Of a DNA stretch of 64,000 nucleotides, positions 49,562 to 58,433 are shown piece by piece. The DNA is from Spirochaetales bacterium (lineage in GTDB: Bacteria; Spirochaetota; Spirochaetia; Treponematales; Treponemataceae): NCBI GenBank assembly GCA_030540405.1, contig JAUNWH010000004.1, positions 29,345-93,344 of the forward strand, given 5' to 3'. The translations under genes were made by a program, and so were the position numbers. A model generated the notes under the pieces. That model ran no database searches, was not told the origin of the DNA, and saw nothing but the letters and a program-made list of their open reading frames with translations. Every line of letters starts with the position of its first letter. Position 1 is the first letter of the stretch.

Positions 49562-51034
49562 ATGCAAAATATTTTTTTTGATACTAGAATTCTTGATAAA
49601 AAATCATGCGAAAAATTTTCTTTGACAGAAGAGCTTATGATGGAAAATGCGGCGCAGGGACTTGAATCTTGCGTTATGCCCCATGTTTTTCATGAAAGCG
49701 CGCGCTACATAAACCGGCCTTGTGTTTTGATTCTTGCAGGCCGCGGAAATAACGGAGCTGACGGATACGCTCTTGCACGAAGGCTTTCTTGCCATGATTT
49801 TTGTGTGGCGGTTTGCTGCCTTGGCGAGCCTTCCTCTGAAATTGCAAAAGCTCAAAAAAAACGCGCTGAGCTTCTTGGAGTTTCTTTTATTTCACCTTAT
49901 GACTTGGACTCTTTTGCGGAAGAAAAAAGTTTTGACATTAGCGTTGTTGTTGACTGCATTTACGGCAGCGGATTTCATTTGCCGTTGGACGCAGAGTCAG
50001 AAGCGGTTATCCAGAGCGCAAATAAAATAGAAGCCTTTAAAATTTCGTGCGATGTTCCAAGCGGACTTGATTCAGCAGGAAATGGAAAAACTGTTTTTTG
50101 TGCTGACGAAACTGTTGCAATGGGGGCTTTGAAGCTAAGTTTATTCAGCGACAAAGCAAAAGATTTCTGCGGAAAAATAAAAGTCTGCAATCTTGGAATA
50201 AGCAGAAATAATTTTGAGTTCCTTGATTCTCCTGACGCTTTTTTGCTTGAAAAAGAAGAAATGAAGTTTCCGTTTAGAAAAATGCAGAATGTCCACAAAG
50301 GAACATTTGGGCACGTTGCGGTTGCCGCTGGTGAAAAAACTGGAGCTGCAAAAATTGCTGCAAATGCCGCTTTTTCCTTTGGAGCTGGCTTGGCTACTCT
50401 TGTTGGAATTGAAGATTCAGGCTTTATGAATATTATGGCTTCCTTGGAACTTCCTGAAAATACAACGGCTCTTGCGCTCGGCTGCGGATTCGGAAGAAAA
50501 AATTCCAGCTTTCAAAAATATTTTGATTTCTTAAAGGAAAACAAAAACATTCCGTGCGTTCTTGACGCTGACATTTTTTACTACAAGGAAATTTTAAATC
50601 TTTTAACTGAACGGGGAAATTTTGTCTTGACTCCGCATCCAAAAGAATTTTCTGCTCTGCTTGAAAACTGTTCTCTTGGAAAATTTTCGGTTCAGGAAGT
50701 TGTTGAAAAAAGAATTGATCTTATAAAGCTTTTCTGCGGAAAATTCAAAGAGTCTGTTCTTGTTTTAAAAGGCGCGGTTGTTGCAATTGGAATGTGGTCA
50801 AAGAATGAAGACTGCGTAAAAATTTATTTAAATCCTTATGGGAAAAATTCCCTTGCAAAAGGCGGAACTGGAGATGTTCTTGCAGGTCTTATTGCTTCTC
50901 TTCTTGCGCAAGGATATGATTGTGCGAATGCGGCTGTAACATCTTCTTTGGCGCACAGTTTTGCTTCGGAAAAAATAAAGAACAGCTTTGCCCTTACACC
51001 GCAGCTTTTAATCGAAAAAATTTCAGAGCTTTAA
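49562..51034 (+). CDS. nnr: bifunctional NAD(P)H-hydrate epimerase/dehydratase
   Basis: The protein is 490 residues. The YjeF_N epimerase covers about 1-215 (LTEELMMENAAQGLE, LAGRGNNGADGYALARRL, VVDCIYGSGFH). The ribokinase-like dehydratase covers about 230-490 (HKGTFGHVAVAAG, FVLTPHPKEFSALL, LAKGGTGDVLAGLIASLL). It repairs hydrated NADH/NADPH. TATAAT lies 6 bases before the ATG and there is no ribosome-binding site, so it is probably leaderless. Confidence 0.93.
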   Translation: MQNIFFDTRILDKKSCEKFSLTEELMMENAAQGLESCVMPHVFHESARYINRPCVLILAGRGNNGADGYALARRLSCHDFCVAVCCLGEPSSEIAKAQKKRAELLGVSFISPYDLDSFAEEKSFDISVVVDCIYGSGFHLPLDAESEAVIQSANKIEAFKISCDVPSGLDSAGNGKTVFCADETVAMGALKLSLFSDKAKDFCGKIKVCNLGISRNNFEFLDSPDAFLLEKEEMKFPFRKMQNVHKGTFGHVAVAAGEKTGAAKIAANAAFSFGAGLATLVGIEDSGFMNIMASLELPENTTALALGCGFGRKNSSFQKYFDFLKENKNIPCVLDADIFYYKEILNLLTERGNFVLTPHPKEFSALLENCSLGKFSVQEVVEKRIDLIKLFCGKFKESVLVLKGAVVAIGMWSKNEDCVKIYLNPYGKNSLAKGGTGDVLAGLIASLLAQGYDCANAAVTSSLAHSFASEKIKNSFALTPQLLIEKISEL

Positions 51035-51054
51035 TTAATTTTTTAGAGGTAAAA

Positions 51055-51423
51055 ATGAAATACGCGCTTCAGTTTGCACTTATAATTTCAATTTCTTTTA
51101 TCGGGGAAATTCTCAACAAGCTTATTCCCCTGCCCGTTCCCGCCAGCATTTACGGACTTGTTATTTTGTTTTTATGCTTGGAGCTAAAAATCATAAAGCT
51201 TCATCAGGTAAAGGAAGCTGGAGATTTTCTTCTTGTTATGATGCCCGTGATGTTTGTTCCGTCCAGCGTTGGTTTTATGACGGCGTTTCCGGTTATGAAA
51301 AAATACGGCTTATGTTTTGTGGTTATTGCGGTTGTTACAACTTTTTGCGTCATGGTTATTACAGGACATATCGTTCAGCTTATAATCCGCGCAAAAAATA
51401 AAAAACACACAAAGGAAAACTAG
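51055..51423 (+). CDS. lrgA: CidA/LrgA-family membrane protein
   Basis: The protein is 122 residues with four helices. FIGEILNKLIPLPVPASIYGL and LLVMMPVMFVPSSVGFM are the family signature. LrgA with LrgB forms a holin-antiholin-like pair; in B. subtilis the homologous pair transports pyruvate. ATG 51055 follows GAGG; the open frame extends upstream into nnr but without protein character. lrgB follows after 2 bp. Confidence 0.9.
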   Translation: MKYALQFALIISISFIGEILNKLIPLPVPASIYGLVILFLCLELKIIKLHQVKEAGDFLLVMMPVMFVPSSVGFMTAFPVMKKYGLCFVVIAVVTTFCVMVITGHIVQLIIRAKNKKHTKEN

Positions 51424-51425
51424 CG

Positions 51426-52121
51426 ATGAAAGATTTTTTTGTGAACTCCGTGTATTTCGGGATATTTTTGACTTTGGTTTCCTATGCGCTCGGAATTGTA
51501 ATCAGCAAGAAGACAAAATTCTTTTTGTTCAGCCCGCTTATTGTTTCGATTGTCCTTTGCATTGTTTTTCTTGTTGCTGCAAAAATTCCTTATGAGTCTT
51601 ATGCTATGGGCGCGGACTTTATTGCCTGCCTTCTTACTCCGGCGACAGTCTGCCTTGCGATTCCCTTGTACGAGCAGGTTGAAAAACTCAAGGAAAACTG
51701 GCTTGCCGTTCTGTGCGGAATTTTCTGCGGAGTTGTGGTCAATTTAGTTCTGATTTTTCTTTTCTGTCTTCTGTTTAAAATGGAGCACACGGAATATGTT
51801 TCGATTCTGGGCAAGTCGATTACAACTGCAATTGCGCTTGGAATAACAGAAGAGCTGAACGGAATTATTCCTGTAATTGTTGTGATGGTTGTTCTTACAG
51901 GAAACCTCGGAAATCTTTTTGCTGTCCAAGTCTGCAAGATTTTCAAGATAACGGAGCCTGTGGCAAAAGGAGTTGCAATCGGAACTGCTTCCCATGCTCT
52001 TGGAACTTCAAAGGCGATTGAAATTGGCGAAGTTGAAGGAGCAATGAGCGGACTTTCCATAGGAATTGCGGGAATCCTAACTGTAATTCTTGCTCCGGTC
52101 TTTGCAGGTCTTATTCCTTGA
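51426..52121 (+). CDS. lrgB: LrgB-family membrane protein
   Basis: The protein is 231 residues with about seven helices. FIACLLTPATVCLAIPLYEQ, KSITTAIALGITEELNGI and the C-terminal SHALGTSKAIEIGEVEGAMSGLS are typical of LrgB/YohK/YwbG. It works with LrgA in export of small organic acids or control of autolysis. GGAAA lies upstream of the ATG. The operon ends here, followed by a repeat-rich gap. Confidence 0.92.
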   Translation: MKDFFVNSVYFGIFLTLVSYALGIVISKKTKFFLFSPLIVSIVLCIVFLVAAKIPYESYAMGADFIACLLTPATVCLAIPLYEQVEKLKENWLAVLCGIFCGVVVNLVLIFLFCLLFKMEHTEYVSILGKSITTAIALGITEELNGIIPVIVVMVVLTGNLGNLFAVQVCKIFKITEPVAKGVAIGTASHALGTSKAIEIGEVEGAMSGLSIGIAGILTVILAPVFAGLIP

Positions 52122-52427
52122 AGTTTTGCAATGATATGGAATAAATTCTTCTGGAATTTGCATAAATATACAGGAAAAAACTGTATTCCTCAAGAATATC
52201 GTATATTCCTGAGGAATTTGTATAAATATTGAAGAATAGAAGATATTCCAGACTTTTTATGCATATTCTTCAGTTTTTTGACGAATTCCATCTGGAAAAT
52301 ACAATATTCCTGAAGCTTTTAAAGAATTCCTGAGAAAAATGAAATATTTTAGAAGAATTCCTTTTCTCCTTTTATAAAATTCTTTGATGTGATATAAATT
52401 CTGTAAGATTGAATATTGAATTTTAAT
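52122..52427. repeat. A+T-rich intergenic region of repeated ATTCC/GGAAT words
   Basis: No gene is seen. GGAATTTGCATAAATAT (52153 region) recurs as GGAATTTGTATAAATAT 61 bp later, with a reversed relative around 52245-52275. A 13-bp hairpin (TTCCTCA-GAATAT with ATATTC-TGAGGAA, 52187-52217, one mismatch) sits between. GAATTCC-type words continue to about 52370. The purpose is unknown. Confidence 0.5.
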
Positions 52428-52500
52428 GTCATTATCGGGCTTGACCCGATAATCCGTTGAAAAATTTCAGTAGATTGCCGTGTCAAGCACGGCAATGACA
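52428..52500. repeat. inverted pair of dispersed palindromic repeats
   Basis: A forward copy (arms ATTATCGGG/CCCGATAAT around CTTGA, then CCGTTG) is followed 22 bp later by a reversed copy (ATTGCCGTG/CACGGCAAT around TCAAG, then GACA). The two differ in arm sequence, so they are not a recent duplication. Confidence 0.7.
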
Positions 52501-52524
52501 AATAAATGGCTTTAAGGAAGTTTT

Positions 52525-53358
52525 ATGACACCGCAGGAAGTTATCGACAAGGCTAGAAAAATCGTAATAAAAATCGGAAGCAACACGCTTGCAAAGAATG
52601 ACGGAACTATCAACGTGGACTTTATGCAAACTTTTGCCTCGGAGTGCGCGTCTTTGATTTCAAGGGGAAAGCAAGTCATCGTGGTTTCTTCTGGAGCGCA
52701 GGTCGCAGGACTTTCCACGATAAGCGGCTGGGCACATAAGGGAGACATTCACTACAGGCAGGCTTTGTGCGCGATCGGGCAAGTTGAGCTTATGGATAAA
52801 TGGCGCGAAGCGTTCGGCAAGCAAAATCTTCATGCGGCTCAGCTTCTTCTTACAAAAGAGGATTTCATGGATTCCCACCGCACTTTGAATATAAGGAATA
52901 CTTTGTTCACGCTTGTTGACGAGGGCGTTGTTCCGGTTATAAATGAAAATGACTCTGTTGCCACTGACGAGTTTTGCATTGGAGATAACGACAATCTTAG
53001 CGCGCTTACTGCTGTTCTTTGGAGCGCGGACTTGCTGATTCTTTTTAGCGACATTGACGGAATCTATACGGATAATCCTAAGACAAATGAAAATGCTGTT
53101 CTTGTTGAAACTGTTGAAAATATCAATGAGCTTAAAAATCAGATTACAATCAGCGGAAAAAGCTCTTTTGGAACTGGCGGCATTTCCACAAAAATTGAGG
53201 CGGCAAAAAAAACTACGGCTTCTGGAATTCCGCTTATACTTGCGAACGGAAAAAAAGAAAAGGCTCTGGAAAAGCTTTGCAGCGGAGAACTGAAGGCGAC
53301 TGTTTTTACAGCTGATGAAAATGCTTTGTTCAATGCGATAATGGGAGGCAGCAAATGA
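52525..53358 (+). CDS. proB: glutamate 5-kinase
   Basis: The protein is 277 residues. The amino-acid-kinase fold is complete: KIVIKIGSNTLA at about 11-22, VIVVSSGAQVAGL, VVPVINENDSVATDEFCIGDNDNLSA, and GTGGISTKIEAAKKTTASGI (quoted in part). The C-terminal PUA domain of E. coli ProB is absent, as in many bacteria. It phosphorylates glutamate for proline synthesis. AAGGAAG precedes the ATG; it overlaps proC by 4 bp. proA is not in the window. Confidence 0.95.
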   Translation: MTPQEVIDKARKIVIKIGSNTLAKNDGTINVDFMQTFASECASLISRGKQVIVVSSGAQVAGLSTISGWAHKGDIHYRQALCAIGQVELMDKWREAFGKQNLHAAQLLLTKEDFMDSHRTLNIRNTLFTLVDEGVVPVINENDSVATDEFCIGDNDNLSALTAVLWSADLLILFSDIDGIYTDNPKTNENAVLVETVENINELKNQITISGKSSFGTGGISTKIEAAKKTTASGIPLILANGKKEKALEKLCSGELKATVFTADENALFNAIMGGSK

Positions 53359-54134
53359 AAATCGGATTCATTGGAATGGGAAACATGGCGAAGGCGATTG
53401 CGTCCGGCTTTATATCTTCAAAAAAAATCCAGAAAGAAAATATTTTTGCCTTTGCTCCGAATCAGGAAAAGCTTAAAAAAAACGCTGATGAAATTGGATT
53501 TGTTCCGTGCGAAAGTCTTTTTGCTTTGGCGGATTCCTGCGATGTTTTTATAATGGCGTGCAAGCCTTACCAGATAGAAGACGTTCTTTCTGAAATAAAG
53601 GGCAGGCTTTTTGGAAAAGTTTTGGTTTCTGTTGCGGCTGGCTGGAGCTATGAAAAGTTCCATGGAATCCTTGGGGACAATGTGCGTGTTCAGTGCATAA
53701 TGCCGAATACTCCTGCGATGGTTGGAGAAGGCGTAATGCTTTTTGAAAAGGAAAATTCTTTAAATGCAGGCGAGCTTAAAGAAATAAAAGACTTGTTTTC
53801 TTCGCTTGGGATTATAGAAGAGATTCCGTCAAGCCTTATGGGAATTGGAGGCGCAATAAGCGGCTGCGGTCCTGCCTTTATGGATTTGATAATTGAAGCT
53901 TATGCAGATGCCGCTGTTAAATACGGAATTTCAAGGCAGACAGCTTATAAAATTGTTTCACAGACAATGCTTGGCAGCGCAAAACTTCAGCTTAAGACAG
54001 GAGCGCATCCGGGAGCTTTAAAAGATGCGGTTTGCTCTCCGGGCGGAACTACAATCCGCGGTGTGGATTCTCTTGAAAAAAATGGTCTGCGTGGAATTTG
54101 CATTTCGAGCATTGACGCCATTATGAAAAAATAA
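53355..54134 (+). CDS. proC: pyrroline-5-carboxylate reductase
   Basis: The protein is 259 residues. The NADPH site KIGFIGMGNMAKAI opens it, MPNTPAMVGEGVM lies in the middle, and the C-terminal dimer domain has the signature GAHPGALKDAVCSPGGTTIRGVDSLE (quoted in part). It makes the last step of proline synthesis. Its start overlaps the proB stop. Only two bases separate its stop from that of the convergent acetyltransferase gene. Confidence 0.96.
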   Translation: MKIGFIGMGNMAKAIASGFISSKKIQKENIFAFAPNQEKLKKNADEIGFVPCESLFALADSCDVFIMACKPYQIEDVLSEIKGRLFGKVLVSVAAGWSYEKFHGILGDNVRVQCIMPNTPAMVGEGVMLFEKENSLNAGELKEIKDLFSSLGIIEEIPSSLMGIGGAISGCGPAFMDLIIEAYADAAVKYGISRQTAYKIVSQTMLGSAKLQLKTGAHPGALKDAVCSPGGTTIRGVDSLEKNGLRGICISSIDAIMKK

Positions 54135-54136
54135 AT

Positions 54137-54958
54137 TTACTTGTAGTAAAGCATTTCATATTTTGAGAATGCTTCAAAGCCGGCTTTCTTGTATGCGCAG
54201 ATTGCCGGTTTATTTTTTTTGTTTACGAACAAGACAGATTTTTTATTTTCCTTTTGAAATTCTTCTGCAAGTTTTTTTACAAGACAAGAAGCGAATCCTT
54301 TTGAGCGGAATTCTTTTTTTGTAAAAACTCCTCCAATTTGAATAAAGTTTTTTGAAATTGCGTTTGTCTGGGCTTTTGCGCAAAAGGAGTTTTCTTGTTT
54401 GACTGCAAGAACTTTTTGTGTGCGAAGGATTTTTTCTAGCTTGAGCCTTTCAAGCGCAAGATTTATTTTTTTCCATTCAGGCAGAACTTCTTCCTGCGTG
54501 TAAGAGATGTGCAGCGGAAAAAGTTTTTCAGCATCTTGCAAGGAGCATTCTGCAATTTCCAAATTTTGCGCGGAACTTTCTTTGCTTTGTTTGTATTCCA
54601 TAAAGAGCATTTGCCTTATGTCGTCCGGCTGAATTTTTTTCAGCTTAAAAAGTAGTTTTCTGATTTTTTCTGTTTCGTTTTTTTCTCCCATTATGCAAGA
54701 AATTTTCTTTTTGGAAAAAAAATTGCAAAGTTCTTTTTCAATTTTTTTTGTGGGCCTTGGAATAAAACTTGTAAGAATTCCATTTTCTGAAAAATTAAAA
54801 ACGCCCAAAATTTCAGTTTCAAAAATGACATAAAGCTCTTTGCTTTTTTGCATTGCCATTTGCATAAGCTGAATGCAAATTTTTTCATGCGGCAAAAGAA
54901 AATTTTCTGCTTTAAGAAAAAATACTTCGTTTTTTGCGGCTTGTATAATTTGAGGCAT
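54137..54958 (-). CDS. GNAT-family N-acetyltransferase with N-terminal extension
   Basis: The protein is 273 residues. A GNAT domain lies in the C-terminal half (about 140-273) with IQIGGVFTKKEFRSKGFASCLV carrying R-x-x-G-x-A and ICAYKKAGFEAFSKYEMLYY. The N-terminal half, with LYVIFETEILGVFNFSENG, looks like a second, eroded acetyltransferase lobe. The ATG at 54958 directly follows the MATE stop; an alternative ATG at 54985 lies inside the MATE gene. The pair is probably co-transcribed. The substrate is unknown. Confidence 0.7.
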   Translation of the reverse strand: MPQIIQAAKNEVFFLKAENFLLPHEKICIQLMQMAMQKSKELYVIFETEILGVFNFSENGILTSFIPRPTKKIEKELCNFFSKKKISCIMGEKNETEKIRKLLFKLKKIQPDDIRQMLFMEYKQSKESSAQNLEIAECSLQDAEKLFPLHISYTQEEVLPEWKKINLALERLKLEKILRTQKVLAVKQENSFCAKAQTNAISKNFIQIGGVFTKKEFRSKGFASCLVKKLAEEFQKENKKSVLFVNKKNKPAICAYKKAGFEAFSKYEMLYYK

Positions 54959-54960
54959 TT

Positions 54961-56343
54961 TTAATTTGTAATGTCCTTGAGCCATTTTCCAGATTTAAGG
55001 CGCAAAAGTCCTGCGAATGTTTTAAGGAATCCTTCTGAAAGCAGACACAGATAAATAATGTTTGGCGGCAGATGGAAAACAAAAGCTGCAATGTATCCTG
55101 CTGGAATTGCAACGCACCACATCCAGAAAATGTCGTGGAACGCGGCATATTTTGTGTCTCCTCCGGCGCGGCAGAATCCTACAATAAAAAACATACAGAA
55201 CGCATTGAACGGATAAAAGCAAATCAGTTCTGTTAGCATTTTTTTTGCCTGCAAAAGAATTGAAGAATCCACATTAAAAATGTACGGAAGCATTGATGAA
55301 AGCGGATAAAGGAAAAGTCCGATTAAAGCTGCGCAAGATGGAAGAAACCACGCGAATCTGTAAGTGTAAAGTCTTGCTTCTTCAAAATTTCCAGCTCCGA
55401 TTTTTTTGCCAAGGATTATTCCGGCTGCGTTTCCTGTTCCTATAAAGAAAACCCAGGTCAGCTGAGAAATTGTTCCGGTTATATTGAATGCGGCGATTGC
55501 GTCTGTTCCCGTATGCGCGAAAATTGAATTCTGAAATGTTATTCCCATTCCCCAAGCGGTTTCGTTTAGAAGTACAGGCAACGCTACTGAAATATATTTT
55601 AAAACAAATTTCTTATTGAAAGAAAAGTAGTTTTTAAAAGGTCCTAGGATTTCAAATTTTTTTGCAGAAGAATATATCAAAAGAACAGAAGTTCCTGCTG
55701 CTCTTGAAATTACAGTTCCGATTGCGGCTCCGGCAACTCCCATTGGCGCAATTGTGAAAAATTCAGTTTTTAATCCGAATATAAAAATGTAATTGAAAAC
55801 CGCGTTCAGGATAATTGAAATTGTTGTGCATACCATTGGAAGATACGCATGGTTTGTGCTTTTAAATGCGAATTCAAATGGAAATGTTATTGCAAGAAAA
55901 ATATAGCTTATTGCAACGTATCTTAAATATTTTGCGCCATACAAAATTACGACAGGATCTTTTGAATAAAGGCTGATTAGAAATTCCGGAACGAACAAAG
56001 CTGCTATTGTAAAAACAACGGAAACAAAAATTGAAAAGCCGAGCATTATTCCGAGTGTTTTTTGAATTCCCTTTATGTCGTTTTTTCCCCAGAACTGAGA
56101 AATAAAAATCGCTCCGCCGGAAGATGTTCCGAAAAGAATCATATTCAGTATAAAATAAATTTGGTTTCCAAGTCCTACTGATGCGATTTCTGCGGCTCCA
56201 AGCTGCCCCACCATGATTGTGTCCAGCATGTTTACAAAAACCTGCATTAAGTTTTGAAGAGTGATTGGAAGTGCAAGTGAAAAAAGTGTTTTATAAAATC
56301 CAGGAAGATGTGTTTTTATTAAAGCTGCATTTTTTTCTGACAT
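54961..56343 (-). CDS. MATE-family efflux transporter
   Basis: The protein is 460 residues with twelve predicted helices. LALPITLQNLMQVFVNMLDTIMVGQLG at the N-terminus (quoted in part) and the second-half repeat ALPVLLNETAWGMG are diagnostic of the multidrug/Na+ or H+ antiporters. No ribosome-binding site exists upstream of ATG 56343; TAAAAT lies 7 bases away with ATGACA 17 bp further, so it may be leaderless. It diverges from the OmpA-family gene with only 55 bp between start codons. Confidence 0.92.
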   Translation of the reverse strand: MSEKNAALIKTHLPGFYKTLFSLALPITLQNLMQVFVNMLDTIMVGQLGAAEIASVGLGNQIYFILNMILFGTSSGGAIFISQFWGKNDIKGIQKTLGIMLGFSIFVSVVFTIAALFVPEFLISLYSKDPVVILYGAKYLRYVAISYIFLAITFPFEFAFKSTNHAYLPMVCTTISIILNAVFNYIFIFGLKTEFFTIAPMGVAGAAIGTVISRAAGTSVLLIYSSAKKFEILGPFKNYFSFNKKFVLKYISVALPVLLNETAWGMGITFQNSIFAHTGTDAIAAFNITGTISQLTWVFFIGTGNAAGIILGKKIGAGNFEEARLYTYRFAWFLPSCAALIGLFLYPLSSMLPYIFNVDSSILLQAKKMLTELICFYPFNAFCMFFIVGFCRAGGDTKYAAFHDIFWMWCVAIPAGYIAAFVFHLPPNIIYLCLLSEGFLKTFAGLLRLKSGKWLKDITN

Positions 56344-56350
56344 AAATTCT

Positions 56351-56379
56351 ATTTTATAAAAAATAAAAGATTGTGTCAT
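56351..56379 (-). promoter_or_regulatory. MATE gene promoter, leaderless arrangement
   Basis: On the minus strand ATGACA (56374-56379), 17 bp, TAAAAT (56351-56356), 7 bases, ATG. In the other direction GATAAT (56387-56392) lies 6 bases before the ATG of the OmpA-family gene. Confidence 0.5.
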
Positions 56380-56398
56380 TACTGCCGATAATTTAAAT

Positions 56399-57904
56399 AT
56401 GAAGAAAATTTTTTTGTCAGCAGTATTTTTTTTGTTTTTTCAGAATGCCTTTTGCCAGAACGTGCTTTTAAAATATAATGGAAGCGGAAGCTATGTTTAT
56501 ATTGAGCGTACCGATGTAAGGCGTTATGACAATGGAAAGTATACAGGTCTTGTTAGCCGGGAAATCCGCTCGTTTATTGCTCCGACTTCTGTTCCTTCCG
56601 GCGGAAAAATTTCAGACAGATATTATGACGGAAGTTTTTTTATAGACGAAGCCACAAAGCGAAATTCACGTGAAGTAAATCTTGGCATAAACGGAGCTGT
56701 TCCTTCAAGCTTTAAAATTTCTTCGGATGGCGAGCTTACCATGATTGTTGATAACGGCTATCCGTCTTTTAGAAGTTTTCCGGCTTTTACAAATCATCGG
56801 ATAAGCATTGGAGACAAATGGCAGGCAAAGGCTGAGCGGGTTGTTGATCCGCTTAACAAAGGTGTTTTTACAAAGCTTCCGATTTTAGTTGAATATGCTT
56901 ATCTTAAGGATGAGCTTTTTCACGGAGAGGAAGTTTACGTTTTTAGCGCGCAATGGGCAACCCGCTACGGAATTTCCTACTGGGATTTTTCAGGCGACAA
57001 GGATTTAAAGTCAGCGCAGGGAAGCCACAAAGCGACAATGTACGTAAGTAAAAAAAGCGGAAATGCTCTTGTTGTCCGCGATATGGTTGACGAAACTTTT
57101 ATTTACAACGACGGCAACAGTTATTCTTTTAAAGGTTCGATTTCAATGTTTACGGAATATCCGCCGGCTTATGACAAAAGCAAACTCATTCCGGCATTGC
57201 AGCGTGTGGCTTCTGTTTCAGAAAAAGAACTTAAAGAAATTCTTGAAAAGCCTGTGAATGAAAGCAGCTGGATTGACAGTGAAAAAAAATCTACGGATTC
57301 AATGGTGAAAAATGATTTTGAATCTGGAATGAATTCAGGAAAAAATAATTCTTCTTCAAGTGAAAAGAAAATTGCAAAAGCCGGAAATCAAACTTCTGGA
57401 ACAAAAACGAATGGCTTTGATTCTGGCTCTGGAAAAACTAAAAATCAGCCTCAGAAAAAAAAGAATTCTGCGGATGAAATTCAGTCGAAAATTTCAGCGG
57501 GAAAAAATTCTTCTTCAAATTCAAAGTCAGAGAAAAAAGTTATTGTGGAAAACACAGCGGCTGGAATCCGCCTTACAATGCAAAATTTGAATTTTAAGCC
57601 GGACAGCGCGGAACTTTTGCCTGGAGAAAACGAGCGACTGGATCAAATTGCGCAGGTTTTAAAAGAAGTTCCAGACCAGATGCTTCTTGTGGAAGGACAC
57701 ACGGCAAGCGTTGGCTATGAAAAAGGCGAAATGAAGCTTTCTGTTGAGCGCGCAGATTCTGTTGCGAACGCTTTGATTCAAAGAGGAATTCCGCGTGAAA
57801 AATTTATCTGCAAAGGCTCGGGCGGAACAAAGCCAATTGCAGACAATTCAACGCCAGAAGGAAAAGCCAAAAACCGCCGTGTAGAAATTACGATTTTGGA
57901 ATAG
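56399..57904 (+). CDS. OmpA-family envelope protein
   Basis: The protein is 501 residues. A signal peptide of about 19 residues (IFLSAVFFLFFQNAFC) is followed by a beta-rich domain of about 260 residues without a known name, then a low-complexity Ser/Lys/Asn linker (about 285-380), and an OmpA C-terminal peptidoglycan-binding domain (about 390-501: LNFKPDSAELLPGENERLD, LLVEGHTASVG, LSVERADSVANALI, NRRVEI). It should anchor the outer envelope to the wall. GATAAT lies 6 bases before the ATG and there is no ribosome-binding site. A phosphatase gene follows after 5 bp. Confidence 0.88.
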   Translation: MKKIFLSAVFFLFFQNAFCQNVLLKYNGSGSYVYIERTDVRRYDNGKYTGLVSREIRSFIAPTSVPSGGKISDRYYDGSFFIDEATKRNSREVNLGINGAVPSSFKISSDGELTMIVDNGYPSFRSFPAFTNHRISIGDKWQAKAERVVDPLNKGVFTKLPILVEYAYLKDELFHGEEVYVFSAQWATRYGISYWDFSGDKDLKSAQGSHKATMYVSKKSGNALVVRDMVDETFIYNDGNSYSFKGSISMFTEYPPAYDKSKLIPALQRVASVSEKELKEILEKPVNESSWIDSEKKSTDSMVKNDFESGMNSGKNNSSSSEKKIAKAGNQTSGTKTNGFDSGSGKTKNQPQKKKNSADEIQSKISAGKNSSSNSKSEKKVIVENTAAGIRLTMQNLNFKPDSAELLPGENERLDQIAQVLKEVPDQMLLVEGHTASVGYEKGEMKLSVERADSVANALIQRGIPREKFICKGSGGTKPIADNSTPEGKAKNRRVEITILE

Positions 57905-57909
57905 AAGCT

Positions 57910-58380
57910 ATGATAAAAATTCTTTTTGTTTGCCACGGAAATATCTGCCGCTCTCCAATGGCCGAATTTGTAATGAAATTTCTTGTAAAAAAAGCCGGGC
58001 TTGAAAACGATTTTTTTATTGAATCAAAAGCTACTAGCATTGAAGAAATTGGAAATCCACCGCATCCTGGGACTTTAAAAAAACTTGCGCAGCAGGGAAT
58101 TCCTGTTTTTCCGCATAAAGCTGTTCAAATGAGAAAGTCAGATGCTGAAAAATATGACTTTATAATTGGAATGGATAATTTTAACTTAAAAAATATTCAG
58201 CGGATTTTGGGAAGCGGTTTTAATAAAAAAGTTTTTCTTTTGCTTGATTTTACTTTGCGGCCCGGAAATATTGCCGATCCTTGGTATACAGGAAATTTTG
58301 ATGAAACTTTTAACGATATTTGGGAAGGATGCAACTGTTTTTTACAGAAAATAACTAACGGAAGTTTGAAAAATAATTAA
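57910..58380 (+). CDS. low-molecular-weight protein-tyrosine phosphatase
   Basis: The protein is 156 residues. The P-loop CHGNICRS (C-x5-R) lies at about residues 8-15 and the general-acid Asp in ADPWYTGNFDET near the C-terminus. It dephosphorylates phosphotyrosine or free phospho-substrates, or may act as an arsenate-reductase-like enzyme, but the family most often controls tyrosine kinases of the envelope. The spacing to the OmpA-family gene is 5 bp, so the two share an operon. Confidence 0.92.
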   Translation: MIKILFVCHGNICRSPMAEFVMKFLVKKAGLENDFFIESKATSIEEIGNPPHPGTLKKLAQQGIPVFPHKAVQMRKSDAEKYDFIIGMDNFNLKNIQRILGSGFNKKVFLLLDFTLRPGNIADPWYTGNFDETFNDIWEGCNCFLQKITNGSLKNN

Positions 58381-58433
58381 AAATTTATTGTATAACTATC
58401 GTTAGTTTTTGTAATTTATATTAGGATATTTTT

